DNA from: Stercorarius parasiticus
Lineage: Eukaryota; Chordata; Aves; Charadriiformes; Stercorariidae
DNA: 64,000 nucleotides
Assembly: GCA_013396915.1 (NCBI GenBank)
Contig: VWZL01003422.1
Span: 62,001 to 126,000, forward strand
Direction: 5' to 3'
Positions 14,201-28,400 of this stretch are shown in pieces. The position numbers and the translations under genes were made by a program. Each line of letters begins with the position of its first letter. Position 1 is the first letter of the stretch. The notes under the pieces were generated by a model. It saw only the letters and a program-made list of their open reading frames with translations. It was not told the DNA's origin and did not search any database.

Positions 14201-16405
14201 GTTTCCAATGGGGATCATGCCAGGAAATGCATGATTAGAAATAGGAGAAACTGTGTTGTGTCAGGACAGCTGGAATAAAGCCAGCAGGATATGAAGTGGC
14301 TTCTGCCTGCTGGAAGGAAGGGTGAAGTGGCCTGGCAAGGCATGAGAAGAGGGGAGGTTGGGGAAAAATGTGAGAAATTAATAGCTGGCGTCTTGCTATG
14401 TGTGTTCAATAGCACTGTACAGCTATCAGCTGGGTGTGTCATCACTTGGGTGAAGTGAAGGGAAGGGGCATTTCTCTTGATTTCGTTGCTGCCAGGTGAA
14501 TATCGGCATGTGTTGATGTTCCTCAGAGCTTCCTGATCCACAGTCAGGATCTCTCAGGCTGGCAACCAGCAAGGTGGTGCTGCATGGCCCTTGAGGGAGA
14601 GGTGTGCAAGAGGAGGACAGGAGTGGCAGGACAGATTGTTGATGCAGGGAGGTCTTCCCTTTGTGCCGGTACCATCAGCCTTCTCCATTTCTGATGAGAG
14701 AAATGTTTTTTTCTTTCCCACTTACAATCAATATGTCTGAAAAAATATCAGTTCTCAGGGAAAGCATTGATTTCCTTGGTGCATACAGCAAGAAGGAGAA
14801 TGCTTCACCTCAGTGTCCTTCCCAAATTGTGATGAATCCTCAGCTGTTTTGTTTGATTACTTGCATAATTCTTTCTTTGGATATATTGAGCAAAATACAT
14901 GTGCGCTACCAGCAGCTGCAGGACTCCACCCCAGGGATGGCTCCATTTCAGTGGTGAAATCACACTGGAATGTGCTTCTCATCCAAACTTAACCCCACTT
15001 AACCTGAAAAAAAAACCCAAAACAAAACCGCTCCAGGTTTCTCCTGTTTGAGAACAATTTACTAGCCTGCTTTTTTGTAACAGAGGGACTTAAGTGTTCT
15101 GTTTATATCCTGGTTGACCCACCTCAACTGTTTGACAGAGAGCTAGAAGGCTTAACCATATTATGTTCATATTGGTTTGGAGGAAAAGACATCTAAGTGG
15201 AAGAGAGAGAGGCAATTTACTTCCCTTCTCAAAATTCTGATTCTGAAAAGCTTACTGAAGACATACACTTTGTATGGTTGACCTCTTGGTCATGCAAGCA
15301 GTCTGGTGTCTTTCGTGGCCTTTTCTGTGGCCTTTGCAACTTCAGCTGAGTTCTCCTAGTTGAGTCCCCTTTCTCTTGGTGTGCATTTAGCCTCCTTTGC
15401 TTAATGTTCACTTTTAGCCCTAGTATGATGTCTTATATAACTTGCCTCTATTGCATGCGTGGAGACACTTCCTCACAAGAAACTTCAAAAGCCTACTCAA
15501 ACCAGGAGTAATGCTCTGCAGGGTTGGTACCTATGGCAGAATTGCAAGCATCACCCTTAGTGACTTCAAAATGTTAATGACTTGTGTTGCAAGACTTTGG
15601 TAATATTTTCTTATTGTGACACTGGCTATGACTAAGCAGTTGGCGCATGGTTTGTGATACCCCTATAAAGCTCCTGTCAAGAAACTGCGTCCCTCTAAGT
15701 TCCTCTGGGGAATGAATGTAATCTGACCAGATGCATCTCAGGGCTTGGTTGCTCCCACATGTGGTAACGCAGGCTATTTGGGCATAAGTATTTCACTGGT
15801 AGAAGTGATATGAGTTACCAGGTGGGGTTGCTTCATGGTTATATTGACAGGGAATAATTTGAGAGGTTGTTCCCAAGAGGCCCACTGGTTGTTTCAGTCC
15901 AGATTGTCACCTCTCCTGTGGTTACCTTCTACACTTTGGTCCCATTGCTCCTAAAAGCACTGAAAACTGTGAATTGCTGGATTGGCACATTAGTGGTTTT
16001 AAAAAGTAAATGAAGAGTCTTTCAGTAAGTGGAGTAGTTTCTCCACCTGGTTTGGCTTGAGCTGTGTTTTCCGTCACCTGCAGTTGTGACAAAGTACTGA
16101 CACTGCTAATGGCTCTGGGATAATATCAGGACTACCTAAGTCCTTTCCAGTGAATGACTCCAGAAATCATTGTTGCTTCTTTTGCTCATTGTATTTGGAT
16201 TTCTTTCTGGCACCATTATTTTGGAAACACTAGATCTTAGGCATGTTGATGAAGCTTTCATTCAGCATTTACATCTGATTTGAGAAAGGGCTGGAGTCAA
16301 AGTTAAGGGACACCAAGCTTCTTGGTATGGCCACAAACATTTGACAGTATCCAAAAAGACATAAGGAACGTTGGTGACGTGCTAAGCTTTTGCTGTTCTC
16401 AGGGG
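11232..16405. other. Unique sequence without a supported gene
   Basis: No frame longer than about 108 codons is present and none is recognisable. Visible structure is limited to T-rich and pyrimidine tracts at about 12008-12060 and 12402-12425, a short ATGG array, and T runs near 13438 and 13603. I see no transposable element. Confidence 0.6.
12658..12673. repeat. (ATGG)4 simple repeat
   Basis: Four uninterrupted ATGG units are followed directly by a run of G. It is a short tetranucleotide microsatellite. A complementary type of array, (TCCA)5, lies at 31927. Confidence 0.85.
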
Positions 16406-16446
16406 AAAAAAAAAAAAAACAAACAAAAAAAAAACAAACCAAAAAC
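16406..16446. repeat. A-rich low-complexity tract
   Basis: This is a run of about 41 bases made almost only of A with a few C interruptions. It could be the relic of a poly(A) tail, but no target-site duplication or recognisable retrotransposed gene lies upstream, so I call it simple low complexity. Confidence 0.8.
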
Positions 16447-19400
16447 ATGGAGACCCTAATAAGGATATGAAGAGAGAAGCAAAAAAACCTGAAATGGGGG
16501 CTTAAATTGGTGGCATAAATTTTTCCAGTGAGCTGTTAACTCATTTGTTAACAAACTAGACTTGAGTCCTAAACTGGCTACATAATCTAACCAAAACACT
16601 GTGGAAATCAGATACTTCAACACTGGAAAGCCAATATCTTATTAAAATGCACCATCTGATTAGGTGACAGCTACAATTTATTCCCAGGGAAATCCATTTA
16701 ATTAGTTGGAAGGGGTCAGGATGTTTGATCTTCTGAGAAAGAGACACTTCCAAGGGCTGGTAAATACGAATTCAGGAGAGGGATTTTGCGAGGTGTTCAC
16801 AATGCATCTGTTCACTTAAACTTGTAAAAAATCATTACAGCATTCAATTCTCTTGTGAGTCTTTGAATGTAATGAATGCTTATTCCAGCAAGTGCTTCAG
16901 GTTCACATTTCATCTGCAGTCAGCCCATTTTTCCTATCCGGCTCCTTCAGTTGCCAGAGAATTCAGAAAAATGACCCAAAATCAGTTCAGAACTACCACA
17001 GCTCAGGGGAACCTACACATCAGCTGTTGCCCACAGAAAGCTGGTAACACCGTGGTCGTGGACTCTGTGCAGTGTGATTTCAGGGAAGGGAGGGTTCCCT
17101 CTAACAATGCTGGTGGTTTTGGAAATCCATTTTCACAGCTGTAGCTGGTGTTTGGTTCCTGTGGAGATGGACGATTTGGCACTTTTTCCAAATTCCCCTC
17201 CTTTCTGTGCCCAGCTCTCCTCTATGTGTGTTGCCGGAGCAGCCAGCACTAGTTTCACAGTGCCAGCTGTGTTCTGCATTGTGTGAAAACAGAGGGTTGA
17301 TCTACAGGAGGAGACTTCCAGCCCAAAGAGTGTATGCAATTTCCACACACACATCAACATAAAGATGTGGCATAAAACCTGATTTCAAGAAGCCTGGGGC
17401 AAGGGTCATACTTAGATATTTTTTGTCATCTGTAAGCTACTGTCTTTAAGCCACCTCTCCTGCCCTCCCTCACAGTGCTTTAATGAGCACAATGTAGAAA
17501 TATCTCTACTCCCTTAACTCACATTATGAGAACTTTGATCCAGATTCAGTGTTTTATTTTTTAATTCAGCCTTTGGTATTTGAAGAGGCTAAACTTTCCC
17601 ACTAGCTGTTTCATGGGCACAGGACAGTAGATTTTAGTGTCACTGTGTCATAACAAACCCACCAGTATGGTGTATAACACAACATTGTTATATGCAGAAG
17701 CTGTTGCGTGAATGGGCAGTGTTTGAGATGATTTTTGGGGTAGGTAATGCCCTCCCAGTCTGCCTGTCACAAGTGATTTGAAATGTCCCTGCTTTCCTCT
17801 TCCATATAGAGCTTCAGCCCTTCATCCACCTCTTCCCCATGTTAGATATTCCCCTTTCATTGGGAAGTAGCTCCCTGAGGATTTCTAGGAGGAAGGAGGG
17901 AACAGCTAATAACAGAGTTAAACCTGACCTTCTGTGCGTGCCTGAGTCCGCTTTCCCTAAAGCGGTGCATAAATTAACATTCTGGCAATAATACTGAGCC
18001 TGTTTAATTTTCTGTTTGACTAGAAACGTTGAGAAAATGTCATGATACTTGATTTCATCTTTGTCTATTTTTTGCTCCTGCTGAATGAAGCGTATTGGAC
18101 TCTCGAGACCCAAACGCACACAGCACGTCTGGGAGCACATAAAGGGGCACTGTCCCTCAGGCATGTGCTCCTCAGCCACGCAGGAAGTATTGGGTTTTAT
18201 ATTTGAAGCCTGGCTGAGGTTCCCTAATGGCTGTTAATCCACTGGTTTCTTTGACTATATCCTGCGCCAGACCCGGTCCGACCTCAGAAGTCTCGGGGTT
18301 TGTGCTTGCTTCACATAACCATTCCAAAATGTGTAGAAGCAGGAGGCTCCATACCAGACCGAGTGTGCGAGAGTCGGGTGGACTGAAGGAGTGGCTACAA
18401 CAGCTAAATTTTCCATGCTGAAATAGTGAAAAGCTGACTGTACTTTCAAGTATTTGAAAGGGCGAGCCCCTCTGAAGGAAGAGGAGCTCTAACCCAAAGG
18501 GGCTTTAGTGTAAGAGGCAGCAGAGGAAGTTCAGAAAAGTTTAAGGGTGGGCTGAGCGGATCTGCTGCTGGCGGTTGTTGTAGCTTCACTGAAAGCTGTG
18601 GGAATTCATGCCAGATGGAGACATGGCCTTGAGCATTGTTGATACAAGGAATGGTTTCCCAGGAGAAAGGAAGAAAAACCTTAACCTGTAGAGATGGCCT
18701 GACGCATTGCTATGGTAATGAATCCTAAAAATAAAAAGTTTGGGAAGGAAATGAACCCTTTGTTCACAGTCATCCTTCCCTTTCCTCAAGGTTGTTAAAG
18801 AGTGCTCTTCTCCCAAGTTCAGTGCTGCTCCGACGGCTGCAATCTCATAGAAAACCTGTCCCAATGAGGCATTTTTCCTTTAGCTCTCCATGCAGCCTTG
18901 CAACTATTCTTTCTGTGCTCACTTTATCTGTTCCATTTCCCCATGGCTTCAACTAGTCTCATTTGTCCGTATTTATTTTTTTTAAGCGCTGGAATAAGAA
19001 AAGGAAGAGGTTTTGTCAGTATTTTTTTTTCCCCTGAAGACCTGGGGGGGTTGCCTGTGTGTGCTGCAGGGCTGGCAAGCACCCTCACACGGGGGCTGGC
19101 GTGCAGAAGGACACGCAGACCACATGGCTGCAGCCCTGTGTTTAATGAAGGACGTGATACTTTAGTGATAGAGCAGTGGCGCTGAAGGCAGTGTGATTAA
19201 CCACCGCCCACGCGAGGAGTACAGGCACAGAGGGGCCATTGAGCACAAAAAGTTATATATTATTTCTTTTCCCCACCTACTGCTCCTTGATGAGGGATCC
19301 GAGGCACAACGGCCAAACCCTGCTTGCTAATCTCCCCCAAAGGGAAATTGTGTCATTTCCAAAGAAGTGGGCCTTGTAAAGAGAAATGAGATGGGGTGGG

Positions 19401-22400
19401 GAGAGGAAGAAAAGAATAAGGAGGCAGTGGAGAAAGGCAATCTGGGAATGAGTATGGAGGCTGGCAGAGCACGGGGAAGTTTCAAACAAAAAGCCTCCAG
19501 TTGGGCACTTCTGGAGGAACGCGTTGGTGTTGTCTGGGCACTCCTGAGCCATGATACCAGCTGAGAGTAGCAGCTGTGTAAACACGGTGCTGGTTGGTGA
19601 TTCCTAGGGACAAATGTTGCAGAACTGCTCAGGACCTGCAGAGTAACCTGAAGGAGAAGTACAGGACAGCCCATGGTGGTACGGACTGGGTAGGCGTAAG
19701 TGTAGGTAGCTGTCATTTTAAGCATATCTTCAGAGGGGACAGCAAAGCAGGGCAGAGGAGCAGCTTACCTGAAAGCATTTCAGAAAGGCATTTGCATCCT
19801 TTCTGGTCTTGCTTCAGGAGGAACCCCGTGTCCTGTGCTGGTGAGCCTGGCTGGTGAGCCAGGGTGCTGTGGGGACAGTCAGCTGCTGGGAAACATACAT
19901 CCTGCATTGCGTTACTGCTGACTGGGGGAGGGCTTGAAAAACTCAGGAGGTTCAGCTTGTCAGAGACCAAATGTAGAGGTGACCATGCCAGCACATGCTT
20001 CTCGCTCCTGTAAACTTCAAACAATTGGATTTTTTGTAGAACATTTACTCCTCCTAGCTATGGTTGTTGGACCTGAAGTTGAAACATATGCAGGGAAGAC
20101 TTTGGCCCGTGTTAAATAAATACAAGATCCTCTGTTATAATAAATCAATTAATCAAGACTGCTGCGATATAGAAAACCCAGTGAGTTTCTGGTAGCTCAT
20201 GACCCCCAAGCAAGAGCTCTCAGTGATCCCGGGCCTTTCAGCCAACAGATGGGATATGGCCTCCTCAGTTTCTCAATGTGATTTTTCAAAGATTCTGCAC
20301 ATCTGAGGGCTTAATCCCAATGTGGAAACAGAATGAGGCTGATCAGAGATCATTAATGCTTTAGGAAGAGTTGCCAAAGAGGAAAAACTGTTGTGAGCTT
20401 TTTGGGTAAATGGTAGAAGCTATTTTTAGCTCCTGTGCCTCAGTGCTGTGCTGTTGTATCTGCTGGCGAACAAGTGCCTGTAAGCGCCTCTGCCCTTGCT
20501 GGGGAAAGCCTCGTTAGCATCGTCGTCTTCAGTCATCTTCAGTCAGTCTGCAGCCACCAGGAAACGTTAGTAGCCAAGACCTCTGAGTCTCTGCAGAGAT
20601 GCTGGCTGAAAGGCACATGTATTAGAGTCATGCTGGCCAAATGCTGGCCCTAAAACCTGTCCCCAAAGATTCACTCCTCTTCCCCTCAAAAGATTCTGCA
20701 GTGTGTTATGAATCTGGCCCAAAATTTCTGTTCAAGCTGCTGTAACGAAGTGATGGTTTCCTTGAAGCCGGGGCCCCTTGTGTTGTGTGGTGGTGACCAG
20801 CTCATTGCCTGATAGTTGGGATTTGTGGTGCCCTGGAGACGGGTGGGAAATTGGGTCTGGCCCTCTGGGACCTTACTCTGTGTCAAACACAGTATCTTGC
20901 CTGGCCTTTGTTTGGAGGTTTGTCAAAACTGCAGGACAGCTTAGATGCATGTTTTTGACCAGGATTTTGAAGTTAAATGCCTGAAATGATATGTACAAAA
21001 TATGTTGTTCTGGTGCAAAGTGAAACTTGCGGAGGGCTTAAAAGCAAAGTCTGTGACCACTCTCCCAGGGAGCAGGAACATGTATGTGTGTAAACTGGGA
21101 GGCTTGAGATCGGTGGTGTCTCCAAAAAGGTGTTTTAGTAGCCAGGCTTCCTTTTGGCGTTTTATTAACACATCTGAGCCTGGACTGTTCCTCATACTTC
21201 TTCATTCCTGCCAAGGAAACACAGACTAGGGTTTGGGGACAGGGGTCTCTGTCTCTCTGTCTGCCATGTGTATGCTCCTTAGCAGCCACTGCTCATCAGC
21301 ATTTGTGTTTTGAGACTCTGGCTGATGGTGGCCATCCAGGCTGGCCAGAACAGGCAGGGAAAGACAGTCCTGCTCCAAGGGGCTTGCGCTCTTAGCAGGC
21401 AAGATGACCAGCGAGATGTGAATTTTTTCCTTTTCTCTTCAACAGAAGTGTTAATTGTGTGGCTGGCTGGGAGCACACAGGAATAGCAGCATGAGCAGTG
21501 GAAGGGAAACCCAGATCTCCCAAGTACCAGACCAGCAGCTCCTCCAAGGATCACCGGTTTTGCTCTGGTTGCTGCATGATGCTCAACTGCCCTGTTCCTG
21601 ATGTGGGGCCAGTGCTTGCTGCAGCTGATGGAGAAAACTTTGGCATTTTGGAGGTGAGTTGCTCAAGCAGACTTTTCTTCTCAGTGTTTCCTTCTAGGTA
21701 ATTCTGGAAATTTGGGACTTCTGGTCTGTGAGATTGAATTTCAGCTTTAAAAGATTGTTCGAAATCACTTATTTTTTCCTACAAATTAACTGTGAAACTA
21801 TAGACACTGGATGACTTCGAGAGGTTATTAAGAATTACCTGCTACCACAAATAACATCCAGAAAATGAGTGAAATTCTGGTGTTTTCCATAGCTCTGTGT
21901 GCAAAGTCAGTAGCAGAATCAAGCTGTTAGTTAAACCTTGTCGACCTCAGGAAAAGAATGTGAAAGCAACTTGATAATTTTATTTTTTGATGTGATGGGT
22001 TTCTATTTTGTCTGAATCGAGCCTTGCTGAGGTTTGCACTGTTGCTGTGGCAGCAGAATCGATAGCAGGTGGCCTCTGCATGCAGACAGGTCTGCTTGTG
22101 GGGAAGATTTCAACCCGCTTGTGCATCCAAGGGTACCATTTTCACACGGATGTGCTAGCCACCCTGGCACTGCTGCTCTCCTGCATTCTCCATTTTGTGT
22201 GGTTTTGGTAAAAGCTTCCCCCCTCCCCCGCACTGCTGGCTCAGTGTTTGTGGCAATTTTTGTATTGTTTCAGTGGTGTTTCACCCACCATGTAAATATC
22301 TGTATGTTTGAGTCAGGACTGAAACCTCTAGGAAGAAGGGGAGAGAGATACACACACCAGACTGCAATCAACCCTGATCTATATGTGCTATTGGTTGTAA

Positions 22401-25400
22401 TGGTCTTTGTATGACACAGTATTGGGTAATCGTAAACAGCTGGTGTTTCATAGGGGTGTCTCTGTCCCATATTAACGCCCCCCCTTGCCACAGAAAATCA
22501 ATGTCTTATACTGAAAAAACAGATGGGGACTCAGAAAATTTTTTTTGACCATGATGTGAAAACCCACAAGCATGCAGTAAAGTTTTCCCCTCCACCATAC
22601 ACTACCAGTAGCTCCTAGGGTGGAGAGTTTCTGAAGGGTCAGCTCTGCTCGGAGCGTTGAGAAGCAGATGGCTCAGCTTCATGGGCTGCACACGCTGGGA
22701 GTGATGGTGGCTCTGTTGTTTATGACACTCAGTCCCTTGAGGTTGTTTTGCAACAGTGTTATTGAAAATATATTTCTGGAAGTTGTGTGAAACCGCTAAA
22801 AGAGATTGTAGGTGTTGGACAAACTGAGGGATCTGAAGCAGCGAAACCCCGGGGCTCTGGTTTAACATCAAGCCAGTGCTGCTACTGCCATCACTGCAAG
22901 GTGTATTTGGGACATGCACTGTAGACAACAGTTGTGCGTGGTGAATCATGAGCATCTAGTGAGCTATCTAGGGGTGAGAAATCCACCCTGTGTTTGGCAA
23001 TGCAATATATTACAGGCTTTGTGTGGCTGGAGGGCATTAGTGGAAACACAGATGACAATGGTAGGAAGGAGCCTCTGCAGATCCATGCTAGTGCCAATGG
23101 TAGGGACCTCTCAACTGCTCAGGACTGATGCTGCTAAAAAGACTGGAGTCTGGGAGCAAGGCCAGAGGCTCTGTGCCGAGGAGGAAGAGCAGGTCTCTAA
23201 ATTCAGGTGCTATGTTTTCTGCTGGATAGCAACAAGCCTGGCCTCGAAGAGACTGTAGAGAGCAGCGGGGAGGAAGGTCTTGCTTGGCAGTACATCTCTG
23301 GAGCTCCATTGTGGCCTCGGTGTGCCTTGGTGATCACCGTACCAAGGGCCCAAGTTTGTGACTAGGAACTGAGGGTCTCTCACCATCACCTTCCCCAGAA
23401 CGAGCTACCTGTCTGGCTCACAAATGCTCTACGTCACCTGCTAATGAGGCAGATGGTACAGGAGAATGGAGGAGGAGATGCTGGTGGGAGTTCCTACTCA
23501 GGGCCATATCAGCTACCCCTGTGAGGATAACGTGGCTGTGATGACCTGCCATAGTGTTTGGGTAGCACCTAGCACCATGGAGATGTGATCCATATCCAGG
23601 CCTCCTACAGCAATGCACATAAATAACAGTGATTTAATGGAGAGTTACTGTGCTGAGTGGTCCAAGGGCCCCTTATTGCTGCAGATGAATGGAGTCTTAC
23701 AGATGACAATTCATAAATTCTGAGTTATTTACTGCATGTAGCCTGTCCCAAGCAGTAAATCTTATTTTCATTTACCCGAGGTTAACTTCTTTTTAGAAAC
23801 AATACTGTTGTCCCTGAGCCTTTTAGAAGATGTATCAGTTTGTGAACTCGTGGCTAATGGATGGTTTGAATGGGTTCCAGGACATCAGGAAATCAGTTGT
23901 GCCCATTCTGGCTAAGCTTGAAAAAAAATGTCAGTGTTTAGTAACACTATCCAGTGGCAAGTAGAAAGATGAAGCTACAGACAAGCAGGAAGAAAATACT
24001 CTCTCCTGCTGCCTCTGGTATGGGCTATGTGATCAAGCCAGAGGGGTGCTGTGCTGGAAGCCGGAGGGGTTATTACATAGAGCAGGACACCTACCAGCAG
24101 GGTGTAGTGAACTGGGAAAGCAAATTGGGAAAATCAGTGTAATACTTCGATGCCACAAGTCAGGAAGGGGTTAGAGACTTCAGGCTCAAGGACACAAGCA
24201 TATTTTGCACGTGTAAGTTGTATCTGTAGAAAAGTATCTTCCTTGACTACCAGATTGCTTTGCTCCTGCAAAAGCCAAGGGCAATATTCCTGTGGACTGC
24301 AGTAGGAAACTTCTATATGCAAATAGTTTTGTCTGGAAACCAGATACATCAGGAGATTTAAAAATTTAAAGACCCAGTTCTTAGATCTTTTGCCCCAATA
24401 AATTGCTGTGAAACAAAACCGAGGCTGCTGCCTGTACCTATGTTGCCTACAGATTACAGGAAAGTACTCTCTTTAAACTCTGTTTTCTGAAATAATACAC
24501 TTTGCAAGATCCATTTTATTCTGTATGAGAAAAGAAATGTGTTGTGAGCACGATCACTCCGCTTTATGGAGCTAAATGGATTGAGGGTAGCTATCTGCCC
24601 GATGTACTCCTCGGGCGTAATGGAGTCTTCTGACAATGTCAAAAAGAGGTAAGGGAAGAAAGGCAAACCACTTGCATTTTGTACCCCTGTGGATAAAGCA
24701 GGACACGATGAACCCATTTCATTCTCAACATGAATGCAGACTTAGGGCATATTGCTTGGTGTTTTTCTTTTTTTTTTTTCCTAAAAGCCAGTAGTGTGGG
24801 TTTTCTTTCTGCACTTGTGAAATGTGTCACAGATGAGTGATCCCACCAGATAACGTCACTAGCACTTATGTCCAACTGGACTCTTGCAAGTTGTCCTTGC
24901 AGCAGTCCTTAGGGCTTTGCATGGTGGCTAATGAATTGTCGAGTGAACTGTAAGTGCCCCCTCCCACAGCCAGGCTGACAAAATGTGGCAAAAGGTACGT
25001 TTGTGCAGAAGCACATCTTCTGCACCCTACGATCTCTCCAGGAGCTTGGGTAGGATTTGCTTAGTAGTTCTAACTGAGAAAAAACGGATGCACGATGGCT
25101 TGAAGGTGGACATACTTGCTTCTTATTTGGTATTTCAGTGACCTCATTCAGAATATGAAAGTTGTAGGTCTTTTTCCTTTTATTGCTGGAAAGGGTTTAA
25201 GTTTGAACCTGGTTTTGCTTCATTTTTGTGGGTTGCAGACCCCAGGAGAGCACTTCCTTCCAGAGCTCTAGTGATCTCATCTATTTGAATCCCTGTTTTC
25301 TTTTCTGTTCTTTTTGTACCATGTCTATACAGACTTCAAATGTTTGAAACCCTCAGTGGTTTGCTGCTCAGGTTTTTATAGTCTTATATACCATAATCTT

Positions 25401-25407
25401 TTCAGTA
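16447..25407. other. Unique sequence without a supported gene
   Basis: The longest frames are 132 codons (minus, 19327-19725) and 126 codons (plus, 22034-22414). Neither has a recognisable domain. Minor tandem duplications occur at 19838-19860 (period 13) and 20526-20545 (two copies of tcttcagtca). A 7-bp inverted repeat, tgttaac with gttaaca, lies at 16534-16553. No transposable element was recognised. Confidence 0.55.
20526..20545. repeat. 10-bp tandem duplication
   Basis: The decamer tcttcagtca occurs twice without a gap. It is a small local duplication with no evident function. Confidence 0.85.
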
Positions 25408-25439
25408 GTTACTTGAAACCTCTCTGTTTCAAGTGTAAC
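25408..25439. repeat. Hairpin-forming inverted repeat
   Basis: A 9-bp perfect stem, 25411-25419 with 25426-25434, closes a six-base loop (ctctct). After a two-base bulge the pairing continues for three more base pairs (25408-25410 with 25437-25439). The region just before it (about 25376-25392) is AT-rich with TATA-like strings on both strands. Whether it is transcribed is unknown. Confidence 0.7.
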
Positions 25440-28400
25440 CAAGTGTGAATTACAACCCAGAAGCACATGAATAGACCCTGTATCTAGAAAGAGGCAATTT
25501 TTGATATGCCACAAGCAGCAAAGTAGACTTGCATCAGTGGAGTTCCTTGTAATACAGCTACTAATGGTCCTGGTACAGATCTGAGTGCATTGGAGACCAA
25601 ATTGGGTAGATGTTAAGGGTGTTATCAGAGATACCGAGGGTACGGTGAGCATGAAGTATGAATGATCTTCTCCAGCCCTACCTAGAAACCCTGCCAATTT
25701 GGGTGATTGTGCAGTGTGTCATGTTCCATGCAGTGGAATTTCTTGTCTAGCTTGAAGACATAGCTGAAAGAAAAAAAAAAAACCTGACCCGAGTGAAACT
25801 GTTCAAATTTATACAGCTTCTCCTCTCTCCTGGGAAGAATAAATTGGCTCCTAAGGAAGGTGTGAATTTCTGAGTCTGAGAGTGTGCTCCCTGCCGAGTC
25901 CTACCACCTCGGAGACACATCCTGGAGGTCTGCTCTGCCTCCCTGCTCTGCCAGAGGAGAAAATTGCTGCCGGGCAGCCTTGCCCAAGTGACTTCCATCT
26001 GTCAAACAGTACAATTGAATTTCCTCTCGGCTGACAATTTCTGAGAATTCATCAGCGTGGTCATTAGAGGGGGTTTCACCCCTTCGCGTGTGGTTTTGCA
26101 GTCATTGTTTCAAATGACCTCAGCCCTGAGTCATTTAGGATTTCTTCAGAGCATTCATGTCCCAGTGGCCTGGCAGGCAGGCGGGCATTGCTCCTGGAGA
26201 CATCGCTCTCTTTCCATGCTCCTGTTGTTGTGTGTGCTAAAGTTGCGTCCCAAGGCCGTGAACTCAGTCGAGACCCACCTCGTTACAGGCACTGTCCCAG
26301 CAAATGGTAAATTATTGGGGTTTTTTCCAGAAGTGATTATAATAAGGAAGGATAAGACAAAGGGGAATGTGTCATTTCCCCATTATAGATGGCAAAAGAA
26401 GGAGAATACCTCTTTTGTAAGAGATGTGCTCAGCTGTCTTAATGGAAGTAATTCATATACTGATGGCAATAGAAACTGTTTTTACCCGCTGTAGCTTGGT
26501 CTCCTTCCAGTGCAAGAAAAGGTGTAGCAGCAGAGACAGCTTGAACACAGTACAGGCAGGAGAGGTTGTTCTGGATGAGATGGACCCCTATTGGAGGAGT
26601 ACGTGTTGTCTGAAGAGAAGACCCAAAATGCCTTTCCCAAGCCACACAGGAAGGTGAGGGCAGCACCGTTGTTCTAACCCCCTTCTTCCTCTCCCTGCCA
26701 GCTGACAAGTTTCACTGGCCTCACTTTTCACACCAAAGTAAATTAAAGCTAAAGAAAACACAACAGCAGGGAAAAGTCCCGTCATCTCACAGCATGGATC
26801 CCCTGCAGAGAGATATTTTCGACAATTCTGTTTCTTTATTTCCTAATTAGAAATAATGATGTGTTTTTTGGGTCAAGACGACCTCCTTTGCTGTGAAATA
26901 TTAGACTGGTTTTGACAGTGTAACTAAATATAGGCATGCGCACACACGTGTGTATGTGTGCACATGCACTAGCGGGAATAAACATGCAATGCTCTTCGCT
27001 TAATTATGAACATACTTTCCTCTGGGGAGCAGGGAGGGAGCGCCTTTGCCTCCAGTTAGGGTTTGTTGTTTTTTTTTTTGGTTTTGTTTTTTTTTCAAGT
27101 AAGTAGAGAGAAGTTTTCTGAAGAACAGATGGTCTGGAATGAGGAATAGAAATATTTTCAGTCAAAGAGGGGCCGGATGATGTAATAAGCCACAGGAACA
27201 AAGTTCAGTTATTTTATGCTCTCAACCAGACCTCAGAGCGAAAATGCCTCTGTTGTTAATTTCAAATTCATCTGCTTTTGAAGGCTGGCTCTGTCTTCAA
27301 ATGCTATTATAATACACGCGGAGCTAAACTGAGCAAATAGCTATTGAGCAATGATGGAAGAATATATTTGTCAGGACGAAGTGTAGTGTTTGCAATGCAG
27401 ATGATAGGCCAGATATGCATTTGATTATTCTGGAGGGAAAAGGATGTACCTTGAATAACCTTAATGGAGGTCCTCAAAATTCGCATCTGCCTGACTGAAC
27501 TGAAGTTGGCTTTTGAGTTCTCAATATCTGCTCACAAACACTTGTAGAAGTATGGCTAGCTCTTAGCTGGTGACTAAACTCTCTCCCGCTCCACTTACAT
27601 GCATAGCTCCTACTGGTGAGTCCTCACCTTGGGCTGTTAGGGACCTCTTCATGCTTCCATGGGCAAACCAGTGAGAAGCAGACATGATGCCCACTCTTGT
27701 AAGGTCAACTACTTTGGTCATGTTGGTTATTATCATTGTACCTTTTGAGAGAACTGCTAATGAAATGCTTGTTGTCATCCTGAGTCGTAGACTCTTTGGG
27801 CAAGGTTAAGTGTTAACAGGCTTGGGTTGTGTCCCCCCAGGCAGAAGAGAGCCTTGTGCAAGGCCAAGACAGAAGGAAGAGGAGGAGGGAGCAACGGAGA
27901 CCCTGCTGGGTGCAATTTGATACCTCCAGTGATGAAGAATGGCTGGGAGAGTTAAAATGACACTGATTGGAGCTGCTGGTGATGACCACTTTGCACTCAA
28001 GGTGGCCACGCAGCAGCTCTTGAGGGAACCTGAGCAGGCTTCACTTCTCTTAGCTCAGAGCACAGAGCTGGGATGTAGCTCTGTGAAGTGCCGGTGTCCC
28101 AGAACTGGCTCAGAGGGGCGAGGTAGCAGTATGGTAATGGTAAGAGGCTGTAGGAAGTGCAGAATCTCTTGCAGTGGGTCTGAGCATGGAGATCTGGCCT
28201 GTAACTGATGTGTGCTGAGAAAGGTGGGGAAGCATGTGTGATAATCACCTGGTGGCTCTGATGAGTGTTAATGAGGATTAGATGAGAGAAAATGAGGATA
28301 AGAAGTGCTGCAAAGGATGCTAGGGAAGACTGAAATGCGGCGTTCAGGGGTGGTTGCATACCTGCAGAAGCATCCTCTCTGCCTCTACAAAGATACTTTT

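Noticed and set aside
16406..16446. Possible poly(A) tail of a processed pseudogene
   Set aside because: No target-site duplication and no gene-like sequence upstream.
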